From Verrucomicrobiales bacterium (lineage in GTDB: Bacteria > Verrucomicrobiota > Verrucomicrobiia > Verrucomicrobiales > DEV007), in the NCBI GenBank assembly GCA_023253615.1, contig JALRFZ010000144.1, positions 1 to 23,660 on the forward strand: a stretch of DNA of 23,660 nucleotides, given 5' to 3'. The notes below the pieces were generated by a model. It did no database searches and was not told the origin of the DNA. It saw only the letters and a program-made list of their open reading frames with translations. This document shows positions 1 through 7,183 of this stretch, piece by piece. Numbering within the stretch: the stretch's first letter is position 1; every line of letters starts with the position of its first letter. The position numbers were made by a program, and so were the translations under genes.

Positions 1-546
1 GGTGACCATCACGGCGTCGAGTCCGAGCTCGACGGCACGAAGACCACCCGCGACCGTCTTCGTCGAGATCCCGGCGGCGCGGATCTTGCCGGCCTCCTTG
101 GCGGCGGCGAGAGCCTCCAGCGCTCCCGAATGATCGAGCACGTCGAGATCGTTGCCATCGGAATGGAGCAAGAGACACTCGACCCTGTCGGTTCGGAGAC
201 GTGACAGGGTCCGGTCAATGCTTGCGCTGATGGATTCGCGGGAGAAATCGTAGGTGGAGTGATCGCCGTGGAATTCCTCGCCCGCCTTCGAGATGATCAC
301 CCATTCATCCCGCCGCGATCCCAGCAGTTGCCCGATCCGTTCCTCGCTCGTGCCATAGGCGGGCGCGGTGTCGATGAGGTTGATGCCTTCCTCGCGCGCG
401 AGATCGAGCAGCGAAAGGATCGCCCCGTCGGTCGGCAGGTCGAAGGCGGTCGGGTATTTCACGCTCTGGTTGCGGCCGAATTTCACCGTGCCGAGACCGA
501 GGGCGGAGACGGAGAGTCCGGTGGAGGCGAGGGGGCGGGTGATCAT
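1..546 (-). CDS. Aldo/keto reductase, C-terminus cut by window edge
   Basis: NAD(P)H-dependent carbonyl reductase of the aldo/keto reductase superfamily, cytoplasmic; substrate unknown. The 182 visible codons hold the first part of the TIM barrel. The catalytic tetrad of the family is visible: Asp59 and Tyr64 in IDTAPAYG, Lys87 in ISKAGEE and His128 in LLLHSDG. The N-terminal GLGTVKFGRNQ is typical of a bacterial subgroup. The ATG lies 3 nt after the stop of the FAD oxidoreductase, so it is the third gene of the uxaC unit. The frame is open to base 1, so roughly the last third of the protein is outside the window. The family call is certain; the substrate is not, and reduction of a uronate-derived ketone or aldehyde is only a guess from the neighbour uxaC. 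Confidence 0.93.
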   Translation of the reverse strand, partial: MITRPLASTGLSVSALGLGTVKFGRNQSVKYPTAFDLPTDGAILSLLDLAREEGINLIDTAPAYGTSEERIGQLLGSRRDEWVIISKAGEEFHGDHSTYDFSRESISASIDRTLSRLRTDRVECLLLHSDGNDLDVLDHSGALEALAAAKEAGKIRAAGISTKTVAGGLRAVELGLDAVMVT

Positions 547-549
547 GGC

Positions 550-1743
550 TCAAGGCAGGTCCCAGGGCGCTTTGCCGAGGCCGGGGCGGGGAAGGTCGAG
601 GGAGAAGCGTTGGGCGTCGGTTAGGGTGCCCGGGGTTTCCCGCAGGACTTCCTCCGCCAGCGCGGGAGCGAGGGCGAGTTTCGTCGGCCAGGTGACGAGG
701 ACGTTTCCGCGGCGCTGGCAGTAGGCGCCGGGCGGACGGTCGCCCGTGCCGGTGAGCGGCTCGGCGCGGTCGATGCGGCAGGTGAACCACTCGGCCCCCG
801 CGAGATCGATCCAGGGCAGCCATTTGGCGAAAAAGGCGCGGCCTGCCTCGATCTGGGCGGTCTCATCGCGATCGACTCCGGCTTGTTCGGCGAGATCGCC
901 GCCGAGATACCAGACGGTGCGTCCCCCGGAATCGAGATGGGTCGTCACGACGACGGGAGGCTTCGGGCCGTTGCCGACGCAGACGGAATAGAACGGCGGC
1001 AGGTCCCGTTTGCGGATCACGAGCTGATGGAGCGGCCGCAGTTGCTGGCGTGGTTCCGCGATTCCCACCCGGGAAAGCAGGTGGCCATTCCCCGCGCCGG
1101 CGGCGAATACAAAATCGCGCGCCCGGAGAAGAAATTTTTGTCCGTTTGTCAGGGTCAGGTCGATCGCGGTGACCTCGCCGTTTTCAACGAGCAACTCCGC
1201 GTTCGTTCCCCATTCGACGAGATGGGTTTCGTCGGCGACACCGCGGGCGAGCTCCCGGACGACCGAGACGGGATCGACGACGGGCTCGTCGATGCGGAAG
1301 AGGCGGCCCTTGTAGGCGGGCGTGTCGAAAACGACGGGGTAATCCCCGCGGGAGATCGCGGCGGAGCGTCCCCGCAGGGCCTTGCTCCCGAAGAAACCCA
1401 CGATCTGGCTGACGACGTTCGGCAGGCTCCAGAGGATCTGGTGGTCGCTGAGCAGATCCGCGCCACGCAGATCGACGGGGCCTTCTCCGCGCATCGCCGC
1501 GAGCCAGCGTCCGGGCATCGCGGCGAGGGCCTCGGAGGAGTCCGTGAGTTTGCCGGCGACGGCGTATTTCACCCCGCCATGGATCACGCCCTGGGCCGCG
1601 AGCGTCTGGCCGGAGCCGAGGGGAGCATTGGTGAGAACGACGACGGATTGCCCGGCCGCCTTCAGCACGTTCGCCGTCCACAAGGCCGCGACGCCGCCTC
1701 CGAGGATGACGGTGTCGCATTTCACCTGTTGCAGCCCGCTCAC
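550..1743 (-). CDS. FAD-dependent oxidoreductase (DAO / glycerol-3-phosphate dehydrogenase-like fold)
   Basis: About 397 aa. The N-terminus has a Rossmann FAD-binding motif (VILGGGVAALWTAN, residues about 10-23), followed by GSGQTLAAQGVIHGG, which resembles the FAD-contacting loop of glycerol-3-phosphate dehydrogenases and oxidases. A second cofactor-binding stretch is FVFAAGAGN. It should oxidise a small hydroxy or amine substrate in the cytoplasm; the substrate cannot be read from sequence. The GTG start at 1743 overlaps the uxaC stop (GTGA, 4 nt), pointing to translational coupling; a GTG six codons later (1725) is an alternative, because VKCDTVILGGG begins directly there. No signal peptide. 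From memory, similar oxidoreductases sit beside aldo/keto reductases with the same N-terminal GTVKFGRNQ motif in proteobacteria, so the pair may be a functional unit. Confidence 0.85.
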   Translation of the reverse strand: MSGLQQVKCDTVILGGGVAALWTANVLKAAGQSVVVLTNAPLGSGQTLAAQGVIHGGVKYAVAGKLTDSSEALAAMPGRWLAAMRGEGPVDLRGADLLSDHQILWSLPNVVSQIVGFFGSKALRGRSAAISRGDYPVVFDTPAYKGRLFRIDEPVVDPVSVVRELARGVADETHLVEWGTNAELLVENGEVTAIDLTLTNGQKFLLRARDFVFAAGAGNGHLLSRVGIAEPRQQLRPLHQLVIRKRDLPPFYSVCVGNGPKPPVVVTTHLDSGGRTVWYLGGDLAEQAGVDRDETAQIEAGRAFFAKWLPWIDLAGAEWFTCRIDRAEPLTGTGDRPPGAYCQRRGNVLVTWPTKLALAPALAEEVLRETPGTLTDAQRFSLDLPRPGLGKAPWDLP

Positions 1744-3164
1744 GGCATTTCCAATCCGAAGAACTCGACCGGATTCCGGAAACAGATGCGGCGCACCATG
1801 TCGCCGACGAGTTCCATGTCGCGGGGGATCTCGCCGTTCTCGATGTCGGTGCCGATCAGGTTGCAGAGGATGCGGCGGAAATACTCGTGACGGGTGAAAG
1901 AGAGGAAACTGCGCGAGTCGGTCAACATGCCGTTGAAACGCGAGAGCAGGCTCGTGTTCGAGAAGGTGTTGATCTGCCACTCCATCCCTTCCTTCGTGTC
2001 CATGAACCACCAGGCCGTGCCGAGCTGGAGACGGCAGGGCGGATCACCGGGCTTCGCCTCGAGGAAATTCCCGAGCATCGTGGCGAGGGCGTAGTTGTCC
2101 TTCGGGTTGAGATTGTAGAGCATCACCTTGGGGAGATGGCCGCGCTGGTCGAGGGTGTTGAGGTAGCGCCGCACCGCGAAGGCGTGGTTCACATCCGCCA
2201 TCGAGTCGCAGCCGACGTCGCGGCCGAGCTTTTCGAAGAGACGCTGGCTGTTGTTCCGCTCGGCCCCGATGTGGAGCTGCATCGTCCAGCCGCGCGAGGC
2301 GTTCAGCTCGCCGAAGAAAAGCATCAGATAGGCCCCGAAAGCCTCGGCCTCGGCCGCGTCGGCGGATTGGCCGCGCCGCACCTTGTCGAAGATCGCGGTG
2401 GCCTGCTCCTTCGTGCAATCGGCGTCGAAGACGTGGTGCAGACCATGGTCGGAAAGGCGTCCGCCGATCGCGTGGAAGTAATCGTGCCGCGAGCGGAGAG
2501 CGTCCTGAAAACCGGCGAGGCTTGCGCAATCGATCCCGCTGACTTCGGCGAGCCGGTCGGCGTAGGCGTTGAAGGTTTCCGCCTCATGCACCCAGAGGGC
2601 GCGGTCGGGACGGAAGGTCGGGTAGACGCGTACGTCGAAATCGGGATCGGCGGCGATGGTCTGGTGATGCTCGAGCGAGTCGGTCGGATCATCGGTCGTG
2701 CAGAGGGCGCGCACCTGGCTTTGCACGAGGAGACCGCGGCAGGAGTGCGAGGGTTTCGCGAGGGTCTCGAGACCCGTTTCCCAGACGGCGTCGGCGGTCC
2801 TGGTGGAAAAAAGGTCGTGGAAATCGAAGTAGCGGGCCAGCTCGAGGTGGGTCCAGTGGTAGAGCGCGTTGCGGAGACAGTGGGGCACGGTCTCGGCCCA
2901 GGCGTCGAATTTGTCACGCGGGGAGGCGGATCCGGTGATGCGCTCCTCGGGAATGCCGTTGGCCCGCATCCCGCGCCATTTGTAGTGGTCGCCCGCCAGC
3001 CAGATGTCGTAAAGGTTTTCGAAAACCCGGTCCGCCGCGATCTGGTCGGGCGGGAGGTGGTTGTGGAAATCGAGGATGGGCTCGTCCTTCGCGAAATGAT
3101 GGTAGAGCTCGCGTGCCGCCGTCGATTGCAGCATGAAATCGTCGTGAATGAAGGGGGTGGACAT
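1740..3164 (-). CDS. uxaC: Glucuronate (uronate) isomerase UxaC
   Basis: Interconverts D-glucuronate and D-fructuronate, or D-galacturonate and D-tagaturonate, the first intracellular step of hexuronate breakdown. At 474 aa it matches the family (E. coli UxaC is about 470 aa). The N-terminus carries the amidohydrolase-type metal motif FHNHLPP (His34, His36), followed by the family segment around AADRVFENLYDIW and DHYKWRGMR. Further family segments are LHIGAERNNSQRLFEKLG, the LYNLNPKDNYALATM loop and the C-terminal SRSFLSFTRHEYFRRILC. The ATG at 3164 sits where family members begin. It is first in a three-gene unit with an FAD oxidoreductase and an aldo/keto reductase. The usual next enzymes (UxuB/UxaB reductase, UxuA/UxaA dehydratase) are not in the window. 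Together with the GH105 gene at the other end it suggests use of uronic-acid polymers. Confidence 0.97.
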   Translation of the reverse strand: MSTPFIHDDFMLQSTAARELYHHFAKDEPILDFHNHLPPDQIAADRVFENLYDIWLAGDHYKWRGMRANGIPEERITGSASPRDKFDAWAETVPHCLRNALYHWTHLELARYFDFHDLFSTRTADAVWETGLETLAKPSHSCRGLLVQSQVRALCTTDDPTDSLEHHQTIAADPDFDVRVYPTFRPDRALWVHEAETFNAYADRLAEVSGIDCASLAGFQDALRSRHDYFHAIGGRLSDHGLHHVFDADCTKEQATAIFDKVRRGQSADAAEAEAFGAYLMLFFGELNASRGWTMQLHIGAERNNSQRLFEKLGRDVGCDSMADVNHAFAVRRYLNTLDQRGHLPKVMLYNLNPKDNYALATMLGNFLEAKPGDPPCRLQLGTAWWFMDTKEGMEWQINTFSNTSLLSRFNGMLTDSRSFLSFTRHEYFRRILCNLIGTDIENGEIPRDMELVGDMVRRICFRNPVEFFGLEMP

Positions 3165-3173
3165 GACCCGCCC

Positions 3174-3201
3174 ATTGTCGCGAAGGATGGCGCGAGAGCA
3201 A
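3174..3201 (-). promoter_or_regulatory. Possible sigma70-type promoter of the uxaC unit
   Basis: On the minus strand TTGCTC (3201-3196, 4/6 to the -35 consensus) and GACAAT (3179-3174, 4/6 to -10) are separated by 16 bases. Transcription would start only a few bases before the uxaC ATG at 3164, giving an almost leaderless message. Both boxes are partial matches, so this is tentative. Confidence 0.22.
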
Positions 3202-3248
3202 AGGGAAAAGCGGGCCCGCGGGCTCCGGAGTGGCGACGTGGACTGGAT

Positions 3249-3488
3249 TCAATTCCGCGCTCCGAAATCGCCCTGACGGATTCCCCGGATGGAGAGATCC
3301 TCGTCGAGCTTCGGCCAGTGGAGACCGAAGGGTGAGATCTCAATTTGGTCCAGATCGGCCTCCGACGCGCGTTCAAGTCTTGGATTTCCCTTGATGGGGA
3401 AGCACAGGGATTCGCCACCCGACATCTCGATATGGATGTAGCCGGCCTCATGCCTGGCGGCAATGGGTTGATCAAGCAAAGTGCTCAT
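3249..3488 (-). CDS. DUF2442 domain protein
   Basis: Small protein of 79 aa matching the whole DUF2442 domain: a short beta-rich N-terminus (GYIHIEMSGGESLCFPI), a helical middle (NPRLERASEADLDQIEI) and the family signature GLHWPKLDEDLSIRGIRQG. DUF2442 genes commonly follow a DUF4160 gene in an overlapping toxin-antitoxin-like pair. Here the ATG at 3488 lies within the last codons of a DUF4160-like tail (3472-3522), but the rest of that partner is missing. The protein is therefore probably an orphan. Molecular function is unknown. The neighbours miaB and a membrane protein give no functional link. Confidence 0.8.
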   Translation of the reverse strand: MSTLLDQPIAARHEAGYIHIEMSGGESLCFPIKGNPRLERASEADLDQIEISPFGLHWPKLDEDLSIRGIRQGDFGARN

Positions 3489-3522
3489 TCCAGTAGGTAA
3501 TGATAGCCTTGATCTCGTCCTC
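3472..3522 (-). pseudogene. Remnant of a DUF4160 gene (C-terminal tail only)
   Basis: The minus-strand frame ending with TGA at 3474-3472 reads EDEIKAIITYWNEHFA before the stop. This resembles the conserved end of DUF4160 proteins (an acidic helix and a terminal W-N-E-x-F motif). It overlaps the DUF2442 start in the way intact DUF4160-DUF2442 pairs do. The resemblance stops at about 3522, exactly where the stop codon of the upstream membrane protein (3521-3523) lies, so the body of the gene appears to have been deleted. Only 16 residues support this, so chance similarity cannot be excluded. Confidence 0.5.
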
Positions 3523-4096
3523 ACCACCAAAGCACCGCACAGATGGCCATCACCAGCCCGTAGGCGGCGCCGGCGATGGCGCCGATCTTGTAGCGGTTCT
3601 CCTTTGCGAGGACCCAGGTGATCTGGTCGCGCATCAGGTAGGGCATGCCGACCCAGAACATGCCTTTCACCGCGATCACATAAGCGAAGACGACGAGGAG
3701 GAGGCGCGACTGGGGCTCCTTGAGAAAGGCCGACTCCAGCATCGGGGCTGCGGCGAGGATCATGAGAAATCCTAGCGAACGCACCGCGATGAACTCTTTC
3801 ACATAGATGATCACGCCCACGCAGACGCCGATGATGACCATCTGCACGGGACGTTCGATCTTGAAAAACTCGCCCAGATCCATGCACGACCAGATCACGT
3901 AGGCCCAGGCGAAGCCGATGATGACGAGGACGATCCCGATCTTTTCATTTCTCGGGAAGGCCTGCAGCCAGGGCTGCACCAAGCCGGGCTTGAGCAGGGC
4001 GAAGACGTGCGAGGCCGCCAGCCAGAGACCGACGAGAATCCCCATCAGTTTCAAGGGGAGACCCGGCTCGTAGAGCATGTTGTAAAGAGCCTGCAT
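3521..4096 (-). CDS. Membrane protein of unknown function
   Basis: 191 aa, about five or six hydrophobic segments: around residues 15-33 (LMGILVGLWLAASHVFALL), 53-68 (IGIVLVIIGFAWAYVI), 84-98, 107-121, 130-148 and the C-terminal 174-190. An FPRNEKIG loop follows the first segment and an LMRDQITWVLAKENRYK loop precedes the last. I do not recognise a characterised family. It starts 13 nt after the miaB stop and is probably co-transcribed with it. Upstream of the ATG is the pyrimidine tract TCTTTTCCTC instead of a Shine-Dalgarno sequence. The end (CAVLWW) lies at the deletion junction inferred for the DUF4160 remnant, so the C-terminus may have been altered. Confidence 0.75.
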   Translation of the reverse strand: MQALYNMLYEPGLPLKLMGILVGLWLAASHVFALLKPGLVQPWLQAFPRNEKIGIVLVIIGFAWAYVIWSCMDLGEFFKIERPVQMVIIGVCVGVIIYVKEFIAVRSLGFLMILAAAPMLESAFLKEPQSRLLLVVFAYVIAVKGMFWVGMPYLMRDQITWVLAKENRYKIGAIAGAAYGLVMAICAVLWW

Positions 4097-4109
4097 GAGG
4101 AAAAGACGC

Positions 4110-5563
4110 TCAGATTCGGACCGAATCAGCCATTTGCAAGGGCGAAGGCGCCCCCGGCGAAGGCGCCCCCTCCGAGGCCGGTCCCGCGTTGACGGTGCCG
4201 TCCTCGTTCATCACGGGATCGCCGTAGAGCGTATAGCCCGTGCTCTCCTGGATGCGGACGTTGAAGAGCTGGCCGGCCATACGCTGCGGGTCGCCGTCGA
4301 AAATGACGATGCGGTTCGTCCGGGTGCGGCCGGTGAGGCGAGCGGCGTTGTAGCGGCTTGGTCCCTCGCAGAGCACTTCCTGCACCGTGCCGACCTGCTC
4401 GTGGTGTTTGCGCTCGACGATCGAGTCGACCAGTGCGAGGAGATCCTGATTCCGCTCTTCCTTGACGCGCTCGGGCAACTGGTCGGGCAGGTTCGCGGCC
4501 GGGGTGTCCTTGCGGGGCGAATAGCGGAAGACGAAAGCCTGGTCGAATTGCACGGTCTCGACCGCCTTTTTCGTTTCCAGATAATCCTCCTCCGTCTCGC
4601 CGGGAAAGCCGACGATGATGTCCGTGGAAATGGCGATGCCGGGACGTGCCTCCTTCATCCGCGCGCAGATCTCGAGGAATTTGGCGGCTTTGTAAGGGCG
4701 GTGCATCGCCCGGAGGATGCGGTCCGAGCCCGACTGCATCGGGAAATGGACGTGGTCGACGAGCTTCGGCAGGTAGGTGAAGGCCTCGATCACATCCTCC
4801 TTGTAGCCGATGGGGTGGGGGGAGGTGAAGCGGATGCGGTGGAGCCCCTCGATCTCGTGCACCGCCTCGAGCAGTTGCACGAAGGGGCTCTTGCCATCGA
4901 CCTTGGGAAACTCGTGGCGGCCGTAGAGATTCACGATCTGTCCCAGCAAGGTCACTTCGCGCACCCCGCGGTCGACGAGACGGCGGCATTCCTCGACGAT
5001 GTCGGCGATGGGGCGTCCGCGCTCCGGTCCGCGGGTGTAGGGCACGATGCAGAAGGTACACTTCATGTTGCAGCCCGCATGATGCTGACGAATTCGCTCA
5101 CCCCGTGCTCCTTGGCGATGTGGTCGCGGATCGTGTTCTGGGAATCCTTCTCCTCCTCGATATCGACGATGGGAGCGCGGAGGTCGTCCATCTGCGCCTC
5201 CTCTTTCGCGCGCATCAGCTCCACGCAGTGATCGACGACGCGGTGGTATTTCTGCGTGCCGACGACAAGATCGAGGTGGGGCACTTCTTCCAGAAGCTGT
5301 TCGCCCCGGCTCTGGGCCATGCAGCCCATCATGCCGAAGACGAGATTCGGTTTGGTCTTCCGGTGTTTGCCGAGCTGGCGCATGTTGCCGAGCGCCTTCT
5401 GCTCGGCCTGGTCGCGCACCGAGCAGGAATTCAGGAGGACCACGTCGGCCTCGTCCGGCTGAGCCGTGACCGTGAAGCCGCGCTCGACGAACATCTGCGC
5501 GACCTGCTCGGAATCGCGCTCGTTCATCTGGCAACCAAAGGTTCTGAGATACACTTTCGGCAT
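4110..5563 (-). pseudogene. miaB: miaB, tRNA-2-methylthio-N6-dimethylallyladenosine synthase, broken by a one-base deletion
   Basis: MiaB is a radical-SAM methylthiotransferase that adds a methylthio group at C2 of i6A37 in tRNA. The first 163 residues (start 5563) carry the three auxiliary-cluster cysteines Cys11 (FGCQMNERDSE), Cys47 (NSCSVRDQAE) and Cys81 (MMGCMAQ), then end in a wrong-frame TGA at 5063. From about 5076 the -1/+2 frame continues GCNMKCTFCIVPYTRG, the radical-SAM CxxxCxxC motif, and runs through the TRAM domain (HEQVGTVQEVLCEG, RIVIFDG) to the stop at 4110. Adding one G to the GGG run at 5074-5076 restores SIMRGCNMKC and a 484-aa protein, close to the usual 440-480 aa. Either a sequencing error or a real mutation. 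The C-terminus carries a 15-bp duplication encoding GAPSPGAPSP. Confidence 0.93.
4141..4170. repeat. 15-bp tandem duplication in the miaB 3' end
   Basis: Two perfect consecutive copies of GGCGAAGGCGCCCCC (plus strand) lie at 4141-4155 and 4156-4170. On the minus strand they encode the proline-rich repeat GAPSP-GAPSP in the non-conserved MiaB tail. The length is a multiple of three, so the frame is unaffected. Confidence 0.85.
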
Positions 5564-5576
5564 CGGGAAAGGGGGC

Positions 5577-5604
5577 AATCTAGCGGGGAATTGGCGCGAG
5601 ACAA
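5577..5604 (-). promoter_or_regulatory. Possible promoter of miaB
   Basis: On the minus strand TTGTCT (5604-5599) and TAGATT (5582-5577), each 4/6 to the sigma70 boxes, are 16 bases apart. They lie between the upstream gene's terminator and the miaB ATG at 5563. Transcription would begin about 7 bases before the ATG, an almost leaderless start. Confidence 0.3.
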
Positions 5605-5633
5605 GTTTGGGATGGGCTCCCGTCTCCCACACG

Positions 5634-5665
5634 AAAAAAGCCCCGCCGTTTCCGGCGGGGCTTTT
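5634..5665 (-). terminator. Rho-independent terminator of the Gfo/Idh gene
   Basis: A perfect 9-bp GC stem (5640-5648 with 5653-5661, GCCCCGCCG / CGGCGGGGC) encloses a 4-nt loop. It is flanked by six A at 5634-5639 and four T at 5662-5665. Read on the minus strand it ends in six T, which fits termination 35 nt after the Gfo/Idh stop at 5700 and before the miaB promoter. The A/T flanks on both sides could make it work in both directions, but no plus-strand gene ends here. Confidence 0.9.
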
Positions 5666-5699
5666 CGAATCCTTGCAGAGGTATGCGCAAACCGCGGCC

Positions 5700-7058
5700 T
5701 CAGGCCTTGTTCTGGTTGTCCTCGGGGAAGACGGTGTCCTGCGTCTCCGGCACGCCGGGGATGCGGAGCGGGGCGATCGGCATCTTGCCGGCCATGTCGA
5801 TGACGTCGGGGACGAGTTTCTGCTCGGCCTTCCACATGTCTTCCCAGGTGATGCGTTTGCCGGAGTAACAGGCGGTGCGGCCGAGGATGGCGAGGGTGGT
5901 GGAATGGCCGATCCAGGCCGCGTCGTCCTTGCGGTTGCCCGAGCGGATCGCGGCGAAGAACTCCTCGTGCTCGAGGTCGTACATGCTCTTGGGCGTGCGG
6001 GGCTTGCGCCAGTTCCACGCGTTTTCGCCGAGGATCTCGGCCGAGCTGGTGCCGAATTTCGCGATGCCCTTGGTGCCGTAGTAGGTGTCGCCGGTGAAGT
6101 TGTAGGAATCGAGATACTGGCGCCATTCCACGTGGGCGTGGACGTTGTTCGCATACTCGTAGGTGATGCTGAAATGGTCGTAGATGGTGCCCTCGTTGTT
6201 GGGGCGGGTGCGGCCGCCGGTGCCGAAGGCGGCGACGGGCTCGGCATTGTTGAAGGCCCAGGCGACGCGGTCGACGTTGTGGCAGCCCTGCTCGACGATG
6301 CCGTCGCCGCTGAGCCAGGGGAAGTTGTACCAGTTCGAGATCTGCCACTCGGTGTCGCTCATCCCGTCGGGACGGCTGGAGGCCTCGGGCATGGCCTTGA
6401 CCGGGCCGGCGTTGTAGATCGAATGGACGCTGACGATATCGCCGATGGCGCCGTCGTGGAGGCGCTCGAAGAGGGCGCGTCCCTGCTCGCTGTAACGGTA
6501 GCAGAAGCCGCAAAGGACGGAGAGCCCCTTCGCCTCGGCGATCTTGGCGGTCTCGAGGAAATCCTTGACCCCGGCGATGTCGGTGGCGCAGGGCTTCTCG
6601 ACGAAGGCGTGGATGCCGGCTTCCATCGCGGCCCGGAAGTGGGTGGGGCGGAAGGCGGGAGGGGTGGTGAGCAGGATCACGTCGACGCCGGAGTCGATCA
6701 CCTTCTTGTAGGAATCGATCCCGTCGAAAATGCGGCCGTCGAGACCGTCGGCGAGTTTGTCTTTCGCGATGGGGGATTTGCGCACCATCTCGAGCTTCTT
6801 CTCCGCTTCGACGCGGTAGAGGTCGCCCATGGCGTGGAGCTCCACGTTGTCATCCGCTGCCAGGGCGTTGAGCATCGCGCCACCGCCACGGCCGCCGGTG
6901 CCGACGACGCCGATCTTGAGTTTCTTGTCGTTCGGTGCGCCGAAGGTCACGGAGGGGAAGCCGATCGCGGCGGAGGCCGCGGCGGCGGCTCCCGCGGTCT
7001 TGACGAAGGAACGTCGCGTCGTGTCGGACGGGGTGGTGGGGGTGTTGTTTTCGCTCAT
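5700..7058 (-). CDS. Tat-exported Gfo/Idh/MocA family oxidoreductase
   Basis: NAD(P)-dependent sugar oxidoreductase of 452 aa, predicted to be folded in the cytoplasm and exported by the Tat system. The N-terminus has the twin-arginine motif TTRRSFVK (Arg15-Arg16) followed by an alanine-rich h-region. The Rossmann fold has GVVGTGGRGGG (residues 50-60), the family EKP motif is at 154-156, and a likely catalytic His260 sits in GDGIVEQGCHNVD. The start was taken at 7058; an upstream ATG at 7103 would put a charged extension before the Tat signal. The region before the ATG has TTCTTTCTC rather than a Shine-Dalgarno sequence. This Tat-exported form is abundant in Verrucomicrobiota and Planctomycetota; substrate unknown, probably a sugar or sugar derivative in the periplasm. 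It appears to be monocistronic, with its own terminator at 5634-5665. Confidence 0.95.
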   Translation of the reverse strand: MSENNTPTTPSDTTRRSFVKTAGAAAAASAAIGFPSVTFGAPNDKKLKIGVVGTGGRGGGAMLNALAADDNVELHAMGDLYRVEAEKKLEMVRKSPIAKDKLADGLDGRIFDGIDSYKKVIDSGVDVILLTTPPAFRPTHFRAAMEAGIHAFVEKPCATDIAGVKDFLETAKIAEAKGLSVLCGFCYRYSEQGRALFERLHDGAIGDIVSVHSIYNAGPVKAMPEASSRPDGMSDTEWQISNWYNFPWLSGDGIVEQGCHNVDRVAWAFNNAEPVAAFGTGGRTRPNNEGTIYDHFSITYEYANNVHAHVEWRQYLDSYNFTGDTYYGTKGIAKFGTSSAEILGENAWNWRKPRTPKSMYDLEHEEFFAAIRSGNRKDDAAWIGHSTTLAILGRTACYSGKRITWEDMWKAEQKLVPDVIDMAGKMPIAPLRIPGVPETQDTVFPEDNQNKA

Positions 7059-7091
7059 GAGAAAGAATCGCGTGATTGCGATGGGAAAGAA

Positions 7092-7120
7092 ACGAAACCG
7101 CACGATCCCGCCCCTGTCAA
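7092..7120 (-). promoter_or_regulatory. Possible promoter of the Gfo/Idh gene
   Basis: A perfect -35 box TTGACA lies at 7120-7115 on the minus strand. With a 17-base spacer the -10 position reads TTTCGT (7097-7092), only 3/6. The start of transcription would be near 7085, about 27 nt before the ATG at 7058. The -35 match in the divergent intergenic region is notable; the weak -10 keeps confidence modest. Confidence 0.35.
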
Positions 7121-7183
7121 AAGCCCTTCTTTACGCGATCCCCCACCTGTGGAATGATCGGGTTCCCGGCCCGCGCGGCCGGC

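Noticed and set aside
3210..3223. GC palindromes GCGGGCCCGC and GCCCGCGGGC followed by TTTT on the minus strand, as a terminator after DUF2442
   Set aside because: The palindromes have no loop and overlap each other, so no stable hairpin with a usable loop forms.
1887..3335. 482-codon plus-strand frame opposite uxaC
   Set aside because: UxaC is unambiguous on the other strand; no motif or signal in this frame.
3249..3887. 212-codon version of the DUF2442 gene starting at 3887
   Set aside because: Residues before 3488 are a shifted reading of the membrane protein (Arg/His-rich); only the last 79 codons match DUF2442.
5466..7157. Long plus-strand open frame opposite the Gfo/Idh gene and the start of miaB
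   Set aside because: It crosses the strong terminator and two minus-strand genes with clear motifs; composition is a Gly/Val/Asp shadow.
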